This document shows, one piece after another, positions 1 to 11,260 of a DNA stretch of 64,000 nucleotides. The position numbers and the translations under genes are program-made. The notes under the pieces were generated by a model that searched no databases, was not told the DNA's origin, and saw nothing but the letters and a program-made list of their open reading frames with translations. This DNA comes from Raphanus sativus. Taxonomy: Eukaryota; Streptophyta; Magnoliopsida; Brassicales; Brassicaceae. The stretch is from NCBI RefSeq assembly GCF_000801105.2, contig NC_079519.1, forward strand, positions 2,416,668 to 2,480,667. Reading direction: 5' to 3'. How positions within the stretch are numbered: position 1 is the stretch's first letter; each line of letters begins with the position of its first letter.

Positions 1-549
1 CATCATCCACTACTCATATATGCATTATCCGATTTTTATTTATGTGTTCTGTAAATATGAATGATTAAAAAAGCACTGGCCGACATATCTACAAAGTGAT
101 CTAAGTTCTTCCACGAGATCGATATATGATGGGTTGAATCAATGATTACTGATTAGACTACGATACTGATTCCCTCACATAAATACTCATCAAATAGACG
201 TGTTTCTGTGAAAGCATGAGAATTTAAAACTAGATGGGAAAAGACTCACTGTTATGTCAGACCTAACTAATAATATATGTTGTGATTCCAGATTCGGGGG
301 AACTATAAGGCTCGACTCGAACTTCCCACTATTAAAAAAAAATACTGGGAGTTTTCTCCCACTTAATATCTTTTGATTTGGATTCTGAATTTCGGACTAG
401 TAAAAAGTAACCCTTTATGCATATGTGCTCCATTTAAAGTAAAAAACCCTTGCGAACCAAAAAAAATATTTTTTCTTTTTATAGAATTAACTCCAAACCG
501 TATATATAGACAAACACTAACAAATTAAAAAATATATAGGACCTTTACC
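1..549. other. 3' flank of WRKY57, no gene seen
   Basis: AT-rich DNA beyond the stop of the minus-strand WRKY57 gene. It will contain that gene's 3' untranslated region, but no coding frame, RNA gene or repeat family is recognisable. Confidence 0.6.
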
Positions 550-2364
550 TCAAGGATTGCGCATGGTTTGAGGTACAATATCACCAAGTAAACCTTCTTC
601 TGACGGATGAATAGACGATACTGCATCAGGTCCATCTTCAGTAGTAGATTGGGGTAATCGGGGTGAAGATGTATTGTCTCTGTGAAGCTGATGAAGGATG
701 TCTTGGTAGTAATAAGGATTTGGCAATGGAGGAGGGGGATGATGATGATGATGATGGGATGTGAAATTATGTGGGTCATGAGCTGTGAGGATTCCGCCAC
801 GAGGGAATCCAATAGTTTGGTGACAATGTTGTCCTTCGTATGTTGTGATTACTATCGATGGATCTTCAGATGATCGTTCCACTCTCTTCTTCACCGTGCA
901 TCTGCTGTTCGTGCATCTATAGTAGCTCCTATATATACACAACAAACAACGGTAAAAGCTGTTTGGCATCTACTGATCTAAGTGTGATGTGTACCATGTC
1001 TATATGAATAAATAATTTCTTTAGCTAATATATTAAGTAAACAACGTTAATTTAAGATAATGGACAGAGTGATAATAGATAGGAGACCTTGGAAATGGGC
1101 TATTTTTGACAGCTTTCTGTCCATACTTACGCCATCGATATCCATCTTCAAGATTATCTACATCACTCTTGGTCATGAATGCGAATCGTGGTTGCCGGAT
1201 CCGCTTCTGAGCCTGCTTCTTCTCCTTCTTTCTACAAGAAAAAAACATCAAAATATTACCAGTATATGACCATGCATATCACAGAGTAACCAACCAATCA
1301 GCCAAAAGATCTCAAAATCAAACTACCACGAAAATTAAAGAGCTTTAATGATACTTTCATTAATTAACTTGAACATATACATGCAACAAAAACGGTACTT
1401 GACCCAAATTTAAGCAAAAAACAAAGAAAAACGGTACTTGAGTTCATGATAATGAAACGATGTAAAATCATACTTATCTGCACTCATTTTGAGTCCTAAA
1501 CCCTACATATCAATTAGCTTTTTAACAATTGCTATATATATACTATATTAGATATGATTAAAAAACGTGACACACTTTTGACCTAGAATTAGTTTAATAA
1601 AAGAAAGGACGAGGAGGAGAAAAAAAGGAGATGTAGAGTAGAGTGCACGCTTAATATCACACAGCCGCAATAGCGGCCATGTAGTGTTCATCATCATTAT
1701 CTCTGCCACCGACGATTCATGACCATATACTAAAATTCACAATACTCAGCTAAATTATTTGTACTAAAGAATCTATTCTCCATTTTACTTGCGATGCGAA
1801 AAAACGTTAAGAGATTAATTAATAAATGGAATTTCATTCGCTTATGGCTTTGGCCCTAAGTTTAAAAACCCTCCCCACCACCACCAACATCACCATCAAA
1901 GTCCAAAAATGATGAGTAAATTACGATCAGACCCCTGCAAGAAAAAGACCCACGTGTTTCTCGTCTCATCACTAGTAGGGAGAAGAAAAAACTAACGGTG
2001 CCTCCGGTGTTTTCGTTGATGAGTTATCCATTGGACCCTCGCTTGAACTGGAGGTGGCCGAAGGATTATTAGAGGTCGAGACAACAGAAGAAGCAGCGGC
2101 GGCGACGGATGAGGAACGGGGAGAAGCTGGAATGGGGTCAGGCGTTGCTGTGGTGGCGACTGGAGGTGGGACACCGGAGGTTGGTGTTAAACCGGGACCG
2201 AAAGGGAGATTGTGATGATGATCGGAGGAAGAATCGTGGAGGTTCCAGCCGAAGTCAGAGAGGATATTGGAAGTGTCTCTGTCGAAAAAGACAGAATCTG
2301 GAGCTGTTAGTCGTCTCCAAGCGGAGTCGTCGTTGCTCAGATCGGGATCTTCAGGATCAGTCAT
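550..2364 (-). CDS. WRKY57: WRKY transcription factor, group IIc (WRKY57)
   Basis: Nuclear DNA-binding regulator that binds W-box promoter sites; in Arabidopsis WRKY57 is linked to drought tolerance and to jasmonate/auxin control of leaf senescence. Three exons read on the minus strand: 2364-1997, 1231-1088 and 928-550, joining in frame to 296 residues. The N-terminus ([16 protein letters not shown]) is followed by a Ser/Thr/Pro-rich stretch, then one WRKY domain with an intact WRKYGQK heptapeptide and a C-X4-C-X23-H-X-H zinc finger. The intron between WRKYGQK and the finger falls at the conserved PR position of group II WRKY genes. A His- and Pro-rich C-terminus ends in PQTMRNP, as in Arabidopsis WRKY57. 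A six-His run (HHHHHH) follows the finger. The first intron is long (about 765 bp). A (GA)n tract lies in the leader near 2430. Nothing suggests damage. Confidence 0.95.
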
Positions 2365-2369
2365 GGTAA

Positions 2370-3376
2370 AATCTTGAGAGATGATAAGAGAGGAAGAGAG
2401 AGAAAGCTAGGGTTTGTTTGCGATTGGAAGAGAGAGAGAGAGAGAAGAAAAGAGTTAAACGGTAAAGTGCAGTGTCTCGTCAAACACCGATCAGACTCTG
2501 TCTTTTTCTCTCGAGATATTTTTTTCTTTTATTTTTAGAAAGATAGTGAAAATTTCGAAAACTAAATAATTAATAATTCATGAGAGAGAGATAAGTGAAA
2601 ACTGGAAGGGGGGGGGGAGAAAAAATTAACTATATTTTGATTTAAGTAGGGAAGTGGGCCCCTAATATGCTTTTCCCTCCTAGATCGACGCCTATTATAG
2701 GAGCGGATTCGCATTTAATCTTTATTTAATGTACATTTTAGAATTTTTTTTTAAAAAATCGATAATACATATATATTATTTTTTGTGTTTAACTATTTTT
2801 ATAATTTTTAACCAGTTAAAATTTAATAAACACAAATAATATTTTGAAGTTTATAATTTATAATTATTATATATATTGAAAATATAAAATATAAACTTTT
2901 TAGAAGTAATTTTTTTTTAAATATGGATCATTCTTAAACGAAGAGAATATATATCAATTATAAAAAGTAAAATATGATTTTAATTTTGTGTATCATGTTT
3001 GTTTACAGTTACTTCAAAGTATATGGGTTTGTAATACAATAGAAATTATATGAGCCCAATATGAGTCATTCTCTTTTCTTTTAAGAAGTTTTTACTTACC
3101 AGTATCACCGACTTGTTATTAGTCTTTCAGTGAGACGAGTAAAAAAGGGTACAGACTCGTTTGATTTTCTCTCTTAAGAAAAAGAAGTTAACAACTTAAT
3201 AAAGTGTATATTTAGTATTCGGTGACTGAAAATTTAGTTAATTAACTAATGTCGATTCCTGCGTGCTAGTTGTCGACATGACAAGAATCTAGCGAATGTA
3301 ATCCACAGACAATTAACCGACCACGTGGACCTTCTCCATCCTCATGATTATTTTAACCATACTCTATTGTCTACTA
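2370..3376. other. WRKY57 upstream region
   Basis: Leader and promoter of the minus-strand WRKY57 gene, with GA-rich tracts at 2395-2450 and a G run at 2608-2617, then AT-rich DNA. No coding frame is supported. Confidence 0.5.
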
Positions 3377-3638
3377 CTCCCTCAGTTTCACCAAAAATTG
3401 TCACTCATATACTTTTCACACATATTAAAAAAATCATTAAAATACATTTATATTTTTATTAATGTCATATATTTAACCACTAGTATTTTAGATAAATAGA
3501 TTTATTTATAAAATTAATGCATTTTGCAATTAATTTTGAGGTGAAAGGTTGTATAAATTATATTGGTATTGTAGAATGACATTTTTTGTGAAACAAGAAA
3601 AATGAGCTAAAATGACACTTAATATAAAACAGAGTGAG
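3377..3638. mobile_element. Stowaway-like MITE
   Basis: 262-bp element with terminal inverted repeats of CTCCCTCAGTTTCA type (right end read in reverse: CTCACTCTGTTTTA) and a TA dinucleotide on both sides (3375-3376, 3639-3640). TA flanks and CTCCCTC ends are typical of Tc1/mariner-derived Stowaway elements. It has no coding capacity. Confidence 0.7.
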
Positions 3639-3946
3639 TATATTCTACCGTTATTGAAAGCACCAATCCTTGAAATGCAACCGTTTGTGGTCGCACACTC
3701 GCAGTCAATCAAACACATCTTCGAGAAACATGTTAACGTTAACTAACATCGAATTTAAAAATTAGTAAGTCTATAAAATCAGCAGATTAATCGATTTTTA
3801 AAAACAAATGGTTAAGCGCCAGATGTCTAGGTAATGTCTAACCATTGTTGTTGATTGTTAAAAGATGTTGAAAACGTATAACATATGTACCACACGCTAG
3901 TACGGTACCAACATCTATATAATAGCTGTGGTACGGTGTGATTTAT

Positions 3947-4290
3947 TGTTAAGGTAGATATGCTTCCGATCTAAAATCAATAGGTGATAATAAAATGATT
4001 CATCTATTTCATATATTTTTTATGATCTCTTTCAATTATTAATATAGGTCCCATCGAGATGATGGTTCTTTGAACATCAATTTTAGAATATTCGGAAAGA
4101 TCGATAGATCAATTTTGGACCAGATCGATGTGAATCGGATTGAATTGCGTGGATCAGGATCTGATACTATGTTAAATTATATGAACTTTCAATGTAAAAC
4201 CAACTGGTGATAAAAGGAGTGAATCATCTATCTTATATATTGTTTAGAAATTTTTGCAACTATCGGTGTATTTTGTGTCTGATATTTATA
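3947..4290 (-). mobile_element. TRIM-like miniature LTR retroelement
   Basis: Two diverged direct repeats, 3947-4053 and 4170 to about 4290, both begin TGTTAA and share a GGTGATAA...TCATCTAT core. They enclose about 115 bp. Read on the minus strand, the higher-coordinate repeat ends in TTTAACA and is followed at once by TAGTATCAGATCC. That resembles the tRNA-Met primer-binding site TGGTATCAGAGC used by LTR retroelements. The size fits terminal-repeat retrotransposons in miniature. No coding capacity; the right boundary is approximate. Confidence 0.55.
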
Positions 4291-6080
4291 TTATAAATAT
4301 ACAATTAGAGAGAAGAAGAAGAAAGAGTAAAGTTAATATATATATATATATATATATAATTAAATTAACTTTGTCCATATAGTAAAATTTTGGAAAATAC
4401 ATTTTTTGACTGAATTATTTGGGAAATACATGCATTGCTTAACTAGCATCTGCAGATAATTAAAGAATTAAGTGTTAATATATACGCATACTCAAATGCC
4501 AAAATTTCTCTTTACCATTTATGGGGTGGTTTATTGCTCTATGTGTTATAAGGGCACCCACAACTCAGAGCACGTCAGGCTTGATAACCAAGAAGAAAAT
4601 TTAGAATATTTTTTTCTTTTTTTTTGGTTCGAATTAAAAAAAAAACTGACAAATCGTGAACCGACACGTGTAATGAGGTCCACGAATAGTGACGAACTTG
4701 CAGAAGAATTGATCCTTATTTACGCTCTCCAACGGACTTTTGCGGGCACAAAAACCTAAAACTAAATATTATAATATTTTCTTTTCTAATAAACATTGTT
4801 AAAAACTAGCGTTGGACGTGCTCTAAGAACACGATAGCATCTACGTCAAGAATCATTTGTGCGTACACGCAAAAGTGACACCTACCTGTATTTCCATAAT
4901 TTTATCTATAGTTTCGTAGGACCTTTTATTTAGTTATTCGATATACATTAGATCATCAACATCAATAAATAATTTAACAAGAGTTTCAGAAAAATATGAA
5001 ATTAATTAATATAATTTTATATAATGTTAATTATTTTTACACAATGTTGATTTTTACATAATGTTAATTGGAAGATACCTGTATTTCATCTTTAAAAAAA
5101 AAGATACATGTATTTCCACAATATGTTAATGGGTGTTAAACCTGTTGGAAATAGAACCATGAACAGTAAAGTGCAATCATTTACAGACGCCAACATCAAA
5201 TGTAATTAATAATTCTACAGCAACACTAATACACAAATTATTCCGACACAGAAATTTTGATATTGTAAAATTATAGATAAATACTCCCTCTTTTTCATAA
5301 TAAATGTTTTTCTTTAATATTTTTTTTTGTTTCATAATAGTGTCATTTTAAAATGTCAATGCAAATTATACTAATTTTCAACTTAAAATTAACTGTAAAC
5401 TGCATTTATAAATAATTTTATTTATCTCAAATCATTTTTTTAATATGTGTGAAAAATATCATAAACAAAACAATCCACACAATTCTTGTAGAGAAATACT
5501 AACTAAACATAAAACAACACAAAATAATACTAACTAAACATACTTTTACCAAAAAAAAAAATACTAACTAAACATAAAACAACACAAAATAATACACACA
5601 ATTCTCACTTATAATCAGTTATATATATAATCAAGCTACTGTATAGATGACCATGCAATAGTATTAATTAATCAGACCAGTCTGCGTCGACAAAAGTGGG
5701 GGGCCCATGGTGCGAGATCGAGTCATAAAGTTACAATAAGTGGCATCAGCAGTCAGGAGCGATGCACCTTGAAGTTGGAATTCGATCATACAATTTTCAT
5801 GGAATATACGGCGGTTAAAAAACTCTTTTCATCAACATATAGTATTAGATATAATCATCGTCACTTATAACATTATAAAATAAATTATCTTTGTTTACAA
5901 AAACTAAGAGTCATGATTACAAATGTAAAAGAGAGATTGCGAATCCATGATTCTAATACGACCACGTTTGTTCTCTGCTCGAAAATGACCCCCACGTACG
6001 TACACGATTCAGTTTTAAGTGTTAACCAATGAAACCAGACTCTTGTGTACGGAATACATATGAACAAGTCTATTTACTAT
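4291..6080. other. AT-rich intergenic DNA
   Basis: Includes a (TA)n microsatellite at about 4336-4359, a lone MITE end (TACTCCCTCTTTTTCAT at 5282) without a matching second end, and short repeated ACTAACTAAACATAAAACAA motifs around 5500-5590. No gene is supported. Confidence 0.5.
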
Positions 6081-6083
6081 ATA

Positions 6084-6529
6084 TGGGCCGAATCTATGTC
6101 TATAACAATGGGCCGTACTAATAACTTTAGGTCCACATGAGCCCGAAGAAGCCTTCTTCTCTCTGTTACATTTGGCGGCTAAATTCTCAAAGAATCCGAG
6201 TCTGCCATTTTCTTTTAACTAATTTTAGCTAACAAATTGGTGAAAGATCTGTGTCTGGCTCAAACTGAAATGATTTTGAACAATTTGGTTTATTGTTTCT
6301 GCATCTTGAGTTGTGCTGTTGCTTTTTTGCTTGTTGAGAAAACTTCCAAGTAGTAACGTTCTCAAAGGCTCCTATGAAAGCCAAAAGGACAGGAGATCAT
6401 TTTGAAGGATCTAAGATCACTCTTGTTTCATTAAATACAGAGCGAGTATTTTGTACCCAGCAAAACTTAGCCATAGCCTACAAACAATGTGCTGGCCAAA
6501 CACTGTATGCACGCGACAACCCAATATAA
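6084..6529 (+). other. Possible orphan gene start or relic with 51-codon ORF
   Basis: Two TGGGCC (site II/TCP-type) motifs at about 6084 and 6109 and a TTTGGCGGC motif near 6171 precede a non-repetitive stretch with an ATG at 6374. The ORF runs 51 codons to a TAA at 6527-6529 (start MKAKRTGDHFEGSK). The promoter motifs are of the kind seen before housekeeping genes. I do not recognise the peptide, and no splice donor clearly extends it. It could be a gene relic, a short non-coding transcript or chance. Confidence 0.2.
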
Positions 6530-6967
6530 CCTACCATTATACCTTTTTGTCTTTCTTCATTGCCTTTAGGGTATCTAAAGTAGTAATCAGTCAAACTTAA
6601 TTTTTTTCTTTCTTGAACAAATCCAAAATCTAGGAGAGAGTAAGATTTTATGGTTCGGAATGTAACAAGGTCACGGATTGATATTTATGGTCATGGAAAA
6701 ATGTAAAATAACCGATATAAAAAGACCCATCACTTCAACACTTACCCTCTTTATTTAACCTCACATTTTATCATAATCATACATATCCTCTGATGCAGCA
6801 TTAAACTCTCAGTTCGCAATTCACCAATATCTTCACCCCTCCTCCATCTCTCTCTCTATCTCTCTCTCGATCGCTCAACTTTCTTTCTCCAAGAATCTCT
6901 CTTCCTCTATTCGACAACGAAAGGCAAGAATCCTAAGAGATTTCTCTATCTCTCTTCACCGGCAACA

Positions 6968-7291
6968 ATGCCGACTAACCAAAGTATCGTCAGTTTCCTC
7001 ATCGTCTTCTTCCTTCTTTCAACCGCAACAGCAGCGGCAAGAAACTGGACTAACGGATCCCACGGAGCCAACGGGAGGTTTCAACACGCGTACTACTCAT
7101 ATCCTCACCGCTCATGCCAATCTTTCTCTCGTCCCTACGCACGCTCTATGTGCATTGAGCTCGAAAGAATCCACAGAAGCAGCCGACAACCCCTTTTCTC
7201 TCCTCCTCCTCCTTCTCCGCCGGAGATTGACGAAAGATACGGCGTCGACAAAAGACTCGTCCCCTCCGGTCCAAACCCACTTCACAACTGA
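6968..7291 (+). CDS. CLE10: CLE signalling peptide precursor (CLE10-like)
   Basis: Secreted precursor of a 12-residue CLAVATA3/ESR-related peptide that is processed and perceived by leucine-rich receptor kinases at the cell surface. In this 107-residue single-exon protein, residues 1 to about 23 form a signal peptide (VSFLIVFFLLSTATAAA). A variable middle with a Pro-rich run follows. The CLE motif RLVPSGPNPLHN sits at the extreme C-terminus, directly before the stop. That motif is shared by Arabidopsis CLE9 and CLE10. Position next to WRKY57 (At1g69310) points to CLE10 (At1g69320) rather than CLE9. The leader (6840-6965) is rich in CT repeats. The start is the first ATG before the hydrophobic leader. 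No damage seen. Confidence 0.93.
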   Translation: MPTNQSIVSFLIVFFLLSTATAAARNWTNGSHGANGRFQHAYYSYPHRSCQSFSRPYARSMCIELERIHRSSRQPLFSPPPPSPPEIDERYGVDKRLVPSGPNPLHN

Positions 7292-8330
7292 AACACATTT
7301 TGAACTGTACGTACGTAGAGAAGTAACAAGATTTCTTGGAGTGGAAGAAAAGAAGCTAGTAGCTAGGGTTTCATCGAGATTTCTTGTAAATCTTGTTTCT
7401 TTTAAACTAGTTTTCTTGATGTTTGTTTTCTACTTACGTACTACGTTATGAGCAAAACTATATGTTGCTATTTCCATGCTTGTTTTTTTTGAGGCCTTTA
7501 TCAGGAATATAGGGCAGAAACAATCTTGGAAATAGTTTATATTTGGATCAAGGATATTGCTCTTTTACTCCCCTAGTTATTACTACATCCATACATTGGT
7601 GTGATTGAGACAGGAGTAGGTTGATGATGATCAAGAGAAACACATGAGTTCCATTAATTTGGGTGGCTGTATTACCTCTCTCTAAAGTCTCTATTCTTTT
7701 TTATGGACTTTATGATATTAATGGACCTTCGCAATCAGTGTTGGGCTTTATTAGCTGTAGCATGATGGATGCAACCGCAAAAGCACAGAATTCAAAGCCC
7801 CAAGTGTATCATCTACTTTTTTGTAACCAGTGCAATTTAAATAGAAACAATTACACTCAGAGACAGTTTCATGTTTTTTATAACACTATGAGACAGTTTT
7901 TGCTACTAGAGCAATTTCTTTTAACTAATCTCACTTTCTATCTATTTTCTAACTAAATGAGTTAACTAACTATAAAGTTGACCAACTAAACTTTTAGAAG
8001 ACTTTTGTGTCCTAACGTCTTTCTCTCTCCCTTTTTGATTTTTTATTTATATATTTTTTTTTTTTCCAAATCTCATACAACATTATTTTTTTCCAGATTT
8101 TTTTTTCAGATTTTATCCTAACATCTTTTTTTTTCCAGATCTCAAGCCCATGACCGCTCCATCTCGGATCGTGCTTTTAAGATCAAATCCATGATTTAGG
8201 AATGAAAACTATCACATCTGGGTAAAAATACATCAAAATAAGTTGAAAATATAAAGAATCGTGAAAATATACGAGATAGGCGGAGATTAAGGTTTTTGGA
8301 CGACAATGGCTAAGGAAGGAGATAAAGTCA
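7292..8330. other. Intergenic DNA downstream of CLE10
   Basis: CLE10 3' region, then AT-rich DNA with T runs at 8040-8140. Small open frames here have no recognisable content. Confidence 0.5.
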
Positions 8331-8349
8331 TTTTCGTAATTATGCAACA

Positions 8350-9550
8350 TTAATGAAATCGTGTGTACATTACATTCAAATTGTACATGTGTACACTCTT
8401 CCATGTACACTCCGAACTGAAGTTAATGTACACACGATTTCATTAATGAAATCGTGTGTACATTAACTTCAGTTCGGAGTGTACATGGAAGGGTGTAAAC
8501 ATGTACAATATGTACATTAACTTCAGTTCCACGTACACCCCGAACTGAAGTTAATGTACACATTTATATATATATATATATATGTGTACATTAACTATAT
8601 ATATAAATGTGTACATTAACTTCAGTTCGGGGTGTACATAGAAGGGTGTACACATGTACAATTTAAATGTAATGTTTAAAAATGTGTACATTAACTTCAG
8701 TTCGGGATGTACATGGAAGAGTGTACACATATATAATTTGAATGTAATATATATATATCTAAACCTCATAATTCAGTGTCGTATTCTACTTGTACATCGC
8801 TTAAAAACTATATACATATACACATGTGAACATATATATACACATTTGTACAAGGTTAAGAAACCACACAAATCAAACAAAATTATATATTAATCTTATA
8901 TTCTATTTGTACATCAGTTTAATAATATACACATGTGCACATGTACACAAGTAAACATATACACATACACAAAAGTAAACATGTACATATACCGGTGTAC
9001 ATGTGACACACAAGAAAAGAAACTCTATTAGCATAAACTACATTTTATTAGCTTTGAAATTTTGGAAGTAAAAATGAAAGCAATAAAAACAAGGATCATT
9101 GTGCAATTACGAAGAAGTACTGGAATGAGTAATCAAAAAGTTTGTTGGTTATTTTGTGTACACTTTGTGACATGTCCACGTGTACTTAAAAAACGAACTA
9201 GTATATGTGAAGAAGTTGTACATGAGTAGGTGAATTGATGGTTGCTTACTAAAAATCAAAATACATAATAAAATAGATCAAGTCAAACTGAATATGGTGT
9301 ACATGAAAATAGGTGTACACCACAATTTTCATGTACACCTTGTAATTGATGTGCAATAAGCATGTTTCGAACATATCTGTACATTATATATATATATAAT
9401 ATTGTACATAACCACAGTTGTACACATGAACATAACCACGATTGTACACATGTGTACACGACCACGATTGTACACATTTATACACACGTTGAAATAGATC
9501 ACCAACCTTTAATGTACATATGTACACTAACGAATGTACACAACTTTACA
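8350..9550. repeat. Array of inverted and direct repeats built on GTGTACAT
   Basis: Roughly forty copies, counted by eye, of GTACA-centred motifs (GTGTACAT, TGTACACA and complements). In the left half, longer units containing TTAACTTCAGTTCGG plus GTGTACATGGAAG occur at least five times in both orientations. Two palindromes are obvious: 8380-8509 (65-bp arms, two mismatches, centred on CATTAATG) and about 8537-8632 (AT-rich spacer). A further direct copy lies at 8684-8745. The right half (8930-9550) has only short motifs. No coding capacity. It could be the body of a non-autonomous transposon or a foldback locus; I cannot assign it to a named family. Confidence 0.75.
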
Positions 9551-9559
9551 ACATGTTGG

Positions 9560-10184
9560 ACATTTAATATATATTTCAGAACTATATCTTCACAGATCTC
9601 AAAAGATAGATTGAATAATAAAGATACTGAATATGAACATATTTTCTGGAAAAAATCTTTTGGAAAAACAATATTCACTTTATAAAAAGAAGAATAAAGA
9701 ACTGAATAGAAAAAAATGAAGAAGAAGGTACATGGACCCACTTTATTTTATTTTATAGAAATATATGTGATTCATTGTCGCTGAAAAAACAGATGTTAAA
9801 TTGGTTAACAAAGAATTAGTTGCACACTGACTAGTTCATTTAGGAAAAAGAGAAATAGTTAGAAAAAACTACCTTGGTAGCATAAACTGCCTCATTATGT
9901 AATAAAAAACTTAAAACTGCCCTATAGTGAAAATAACTCATTTAAATATGTAGATTTTTATCGTTTGTTATATGACATAGCTATTTTACAATTACAAAAC
10001 ACACAAATTTAAAAGAAAAGTAGGGTGTACATATTTATAAATTAGGATCAATTGTGTATCAATAAATGTTGGAAAAAGTCATTGAATGCAATGATGTAGT
10101 AGGCATAAATAAATCCTTAGAACATTTTTAATTTTTTTCTGCATCTTATTAATATTAGACAAGAATACCTAAGAAAAATTAACA
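9560..10184. other. AT-rich intergenic DNA
   Basis: Purine-rich stretch at 9600-9730 and unremarkable AT-rich DNA between the GTGTACAT array and the Helitron. Nothing is recognisable. Confidence 0.45.
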
Positions 10185-10831
10185 TCTATCTTATTAAAAT
10201 AGAAGTACATTTTAAAATTAACCCTAAGACTTTTAAAATATTTACAACCTAATGCCACTGAAGTAATTGATAAACCTAATATTAAGGATTTTGTCTTTTC
10301 CTAATTTAATGCATAATTTCCTAAATTGATTCCACAAAAAATTCATGATAAATCTTAAATTTAATGTACATTAATACTATAAATAAGTAGATAACCTCTT
10401 TCCATAATTATGTAATATATTTTAATTTCATATATATATATATATATATACATTAGTATAAAGAACAAATTTAAAGTGAAAGCAAATATTTATACGGAAA
10501 AATAATTATACGGTCACGGATCAAGCTATAGAAATAAACAACAACATCGCAAAATTATTTTTTAACAAATTTATTTTAATAGAAATTATATTTCAAAATA
10601 TTTTTATATATTTTATGTATTTATAAATTTATTTTATTTGTTTTAAGAGATATTAAGATTTTAGAATTGGAGAAAATTATGACCCACCCCTATATTATTT
10701 TAGTTAGGATATTTAAAATTTATATAAGAATATTTTATTAAACTTATAAATTTATAATTAAATATTACAAATACATATAATTTAATATAAACAAAAAGAT
10801 TAAAACATAAAATGGGCGGGTCAAAGTCTAG
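10185..10831 (+). mobile_element. Non-autonomous Helitron
   Basis: 647 bp. Begins TCTATCTTATTAAAATAGAA after an A (10184). Ends in GGGCGGGTCAAAGTCTAG followed by T (10832). The TC start, CTAG end and A/T host junction are the Helitron signature. The 3' hairpin is degenerate. The internal sequence resembles the minus-strand copy at 52430-53218. No ORF. Confidence 0.75.
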
Positions 10832-10988
10832 TTTCACTTAAGAAAACAGTAGGGTTTTTAAAGTTTCTATTTAAGAGAGACAGTTTAATATGGAAACAAA
10901 AGACAAGAAAGATAGATTCTCGTTGTTTTTCCATATACTAAAAAAAACTCTGTATGTCTTGTTTATGGATATGATGATATGAAGTTAC

Positions 10989-11198
10989 ATGGAAAAAATA
11001 AAATCATGTGTTTCTTTTGGGTTATACTGTATTTACATTCTAATAATAATTTCAGCTAAAGAGAAAGACGTTTCTCACACTTTTGCTAATGAATCTAACT
11101 TATCTAAGGACATTCCGGAGATGAAGCCTAAGTTAGTTGACTCCTCGACGCCAAAACATATTAAGCAAAGATTATATCGCTATTGTCTCTCATCCTAA
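10989..11198 (+). CDS. Small orphan ORF, possible secreted peptide
   Basis: Codes for 69 residues starting MEKIKSCVSFGLYCIYILII, a hydrophobic N-terminus that could act as a signal peptide or anchor. A polar, Lys-rich remainder ends RLYRYCLSS. I do not recognise a family. The 3' end overlaps the first copy of an exact 67-bp tandem duplication (11127-11260). The duplication changes the stop only slightly: without it the frame would end RYCLS. AATAATAAAG at about 11352 could be a polyadenylation signal. It lies between a Helitron and the remorin gene. It may be a real small gene, a relic or chance. Confidence 0.3.
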   Translation: MEKIKSCVSFGLYCIYILIIISAKEKDVSHTFANESNLSKDIPEMKPKLVDSSTPKHIKQRLYRYCLSS

Positions 11199-11260
11199 GT
11201 TAGTTGACTCCTCGACGCCAAAACATATTAAGCAAAGATTATATCGCTATTGTCTCTCAT
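11127..11260. repeat. Exact 67-bp tandem duplication
   Basis: Copies 11127-11193 and 11194-11260 are identical over 67 bp, starting CCTAAGTTAGTTGACTCC and ending CTCTCAT. Perfect identity implies a recent event. The unit length is not a multiple of three, so the duplication shifts frame. Confidence 0.95.

Noticed and set aside
8350..9550. CRISPR-like repeat-spacer array
   Set aside because: Eukaryotic context, irregular spacing, both orientations and no unique spacers.
9283..9741. Overlapping frames rich in His, Cys and Tyr on both strands
   Set aside because: Products of the GTACA motif array; the residues reflect the repeat (CVQ, VHI) and change with frame.
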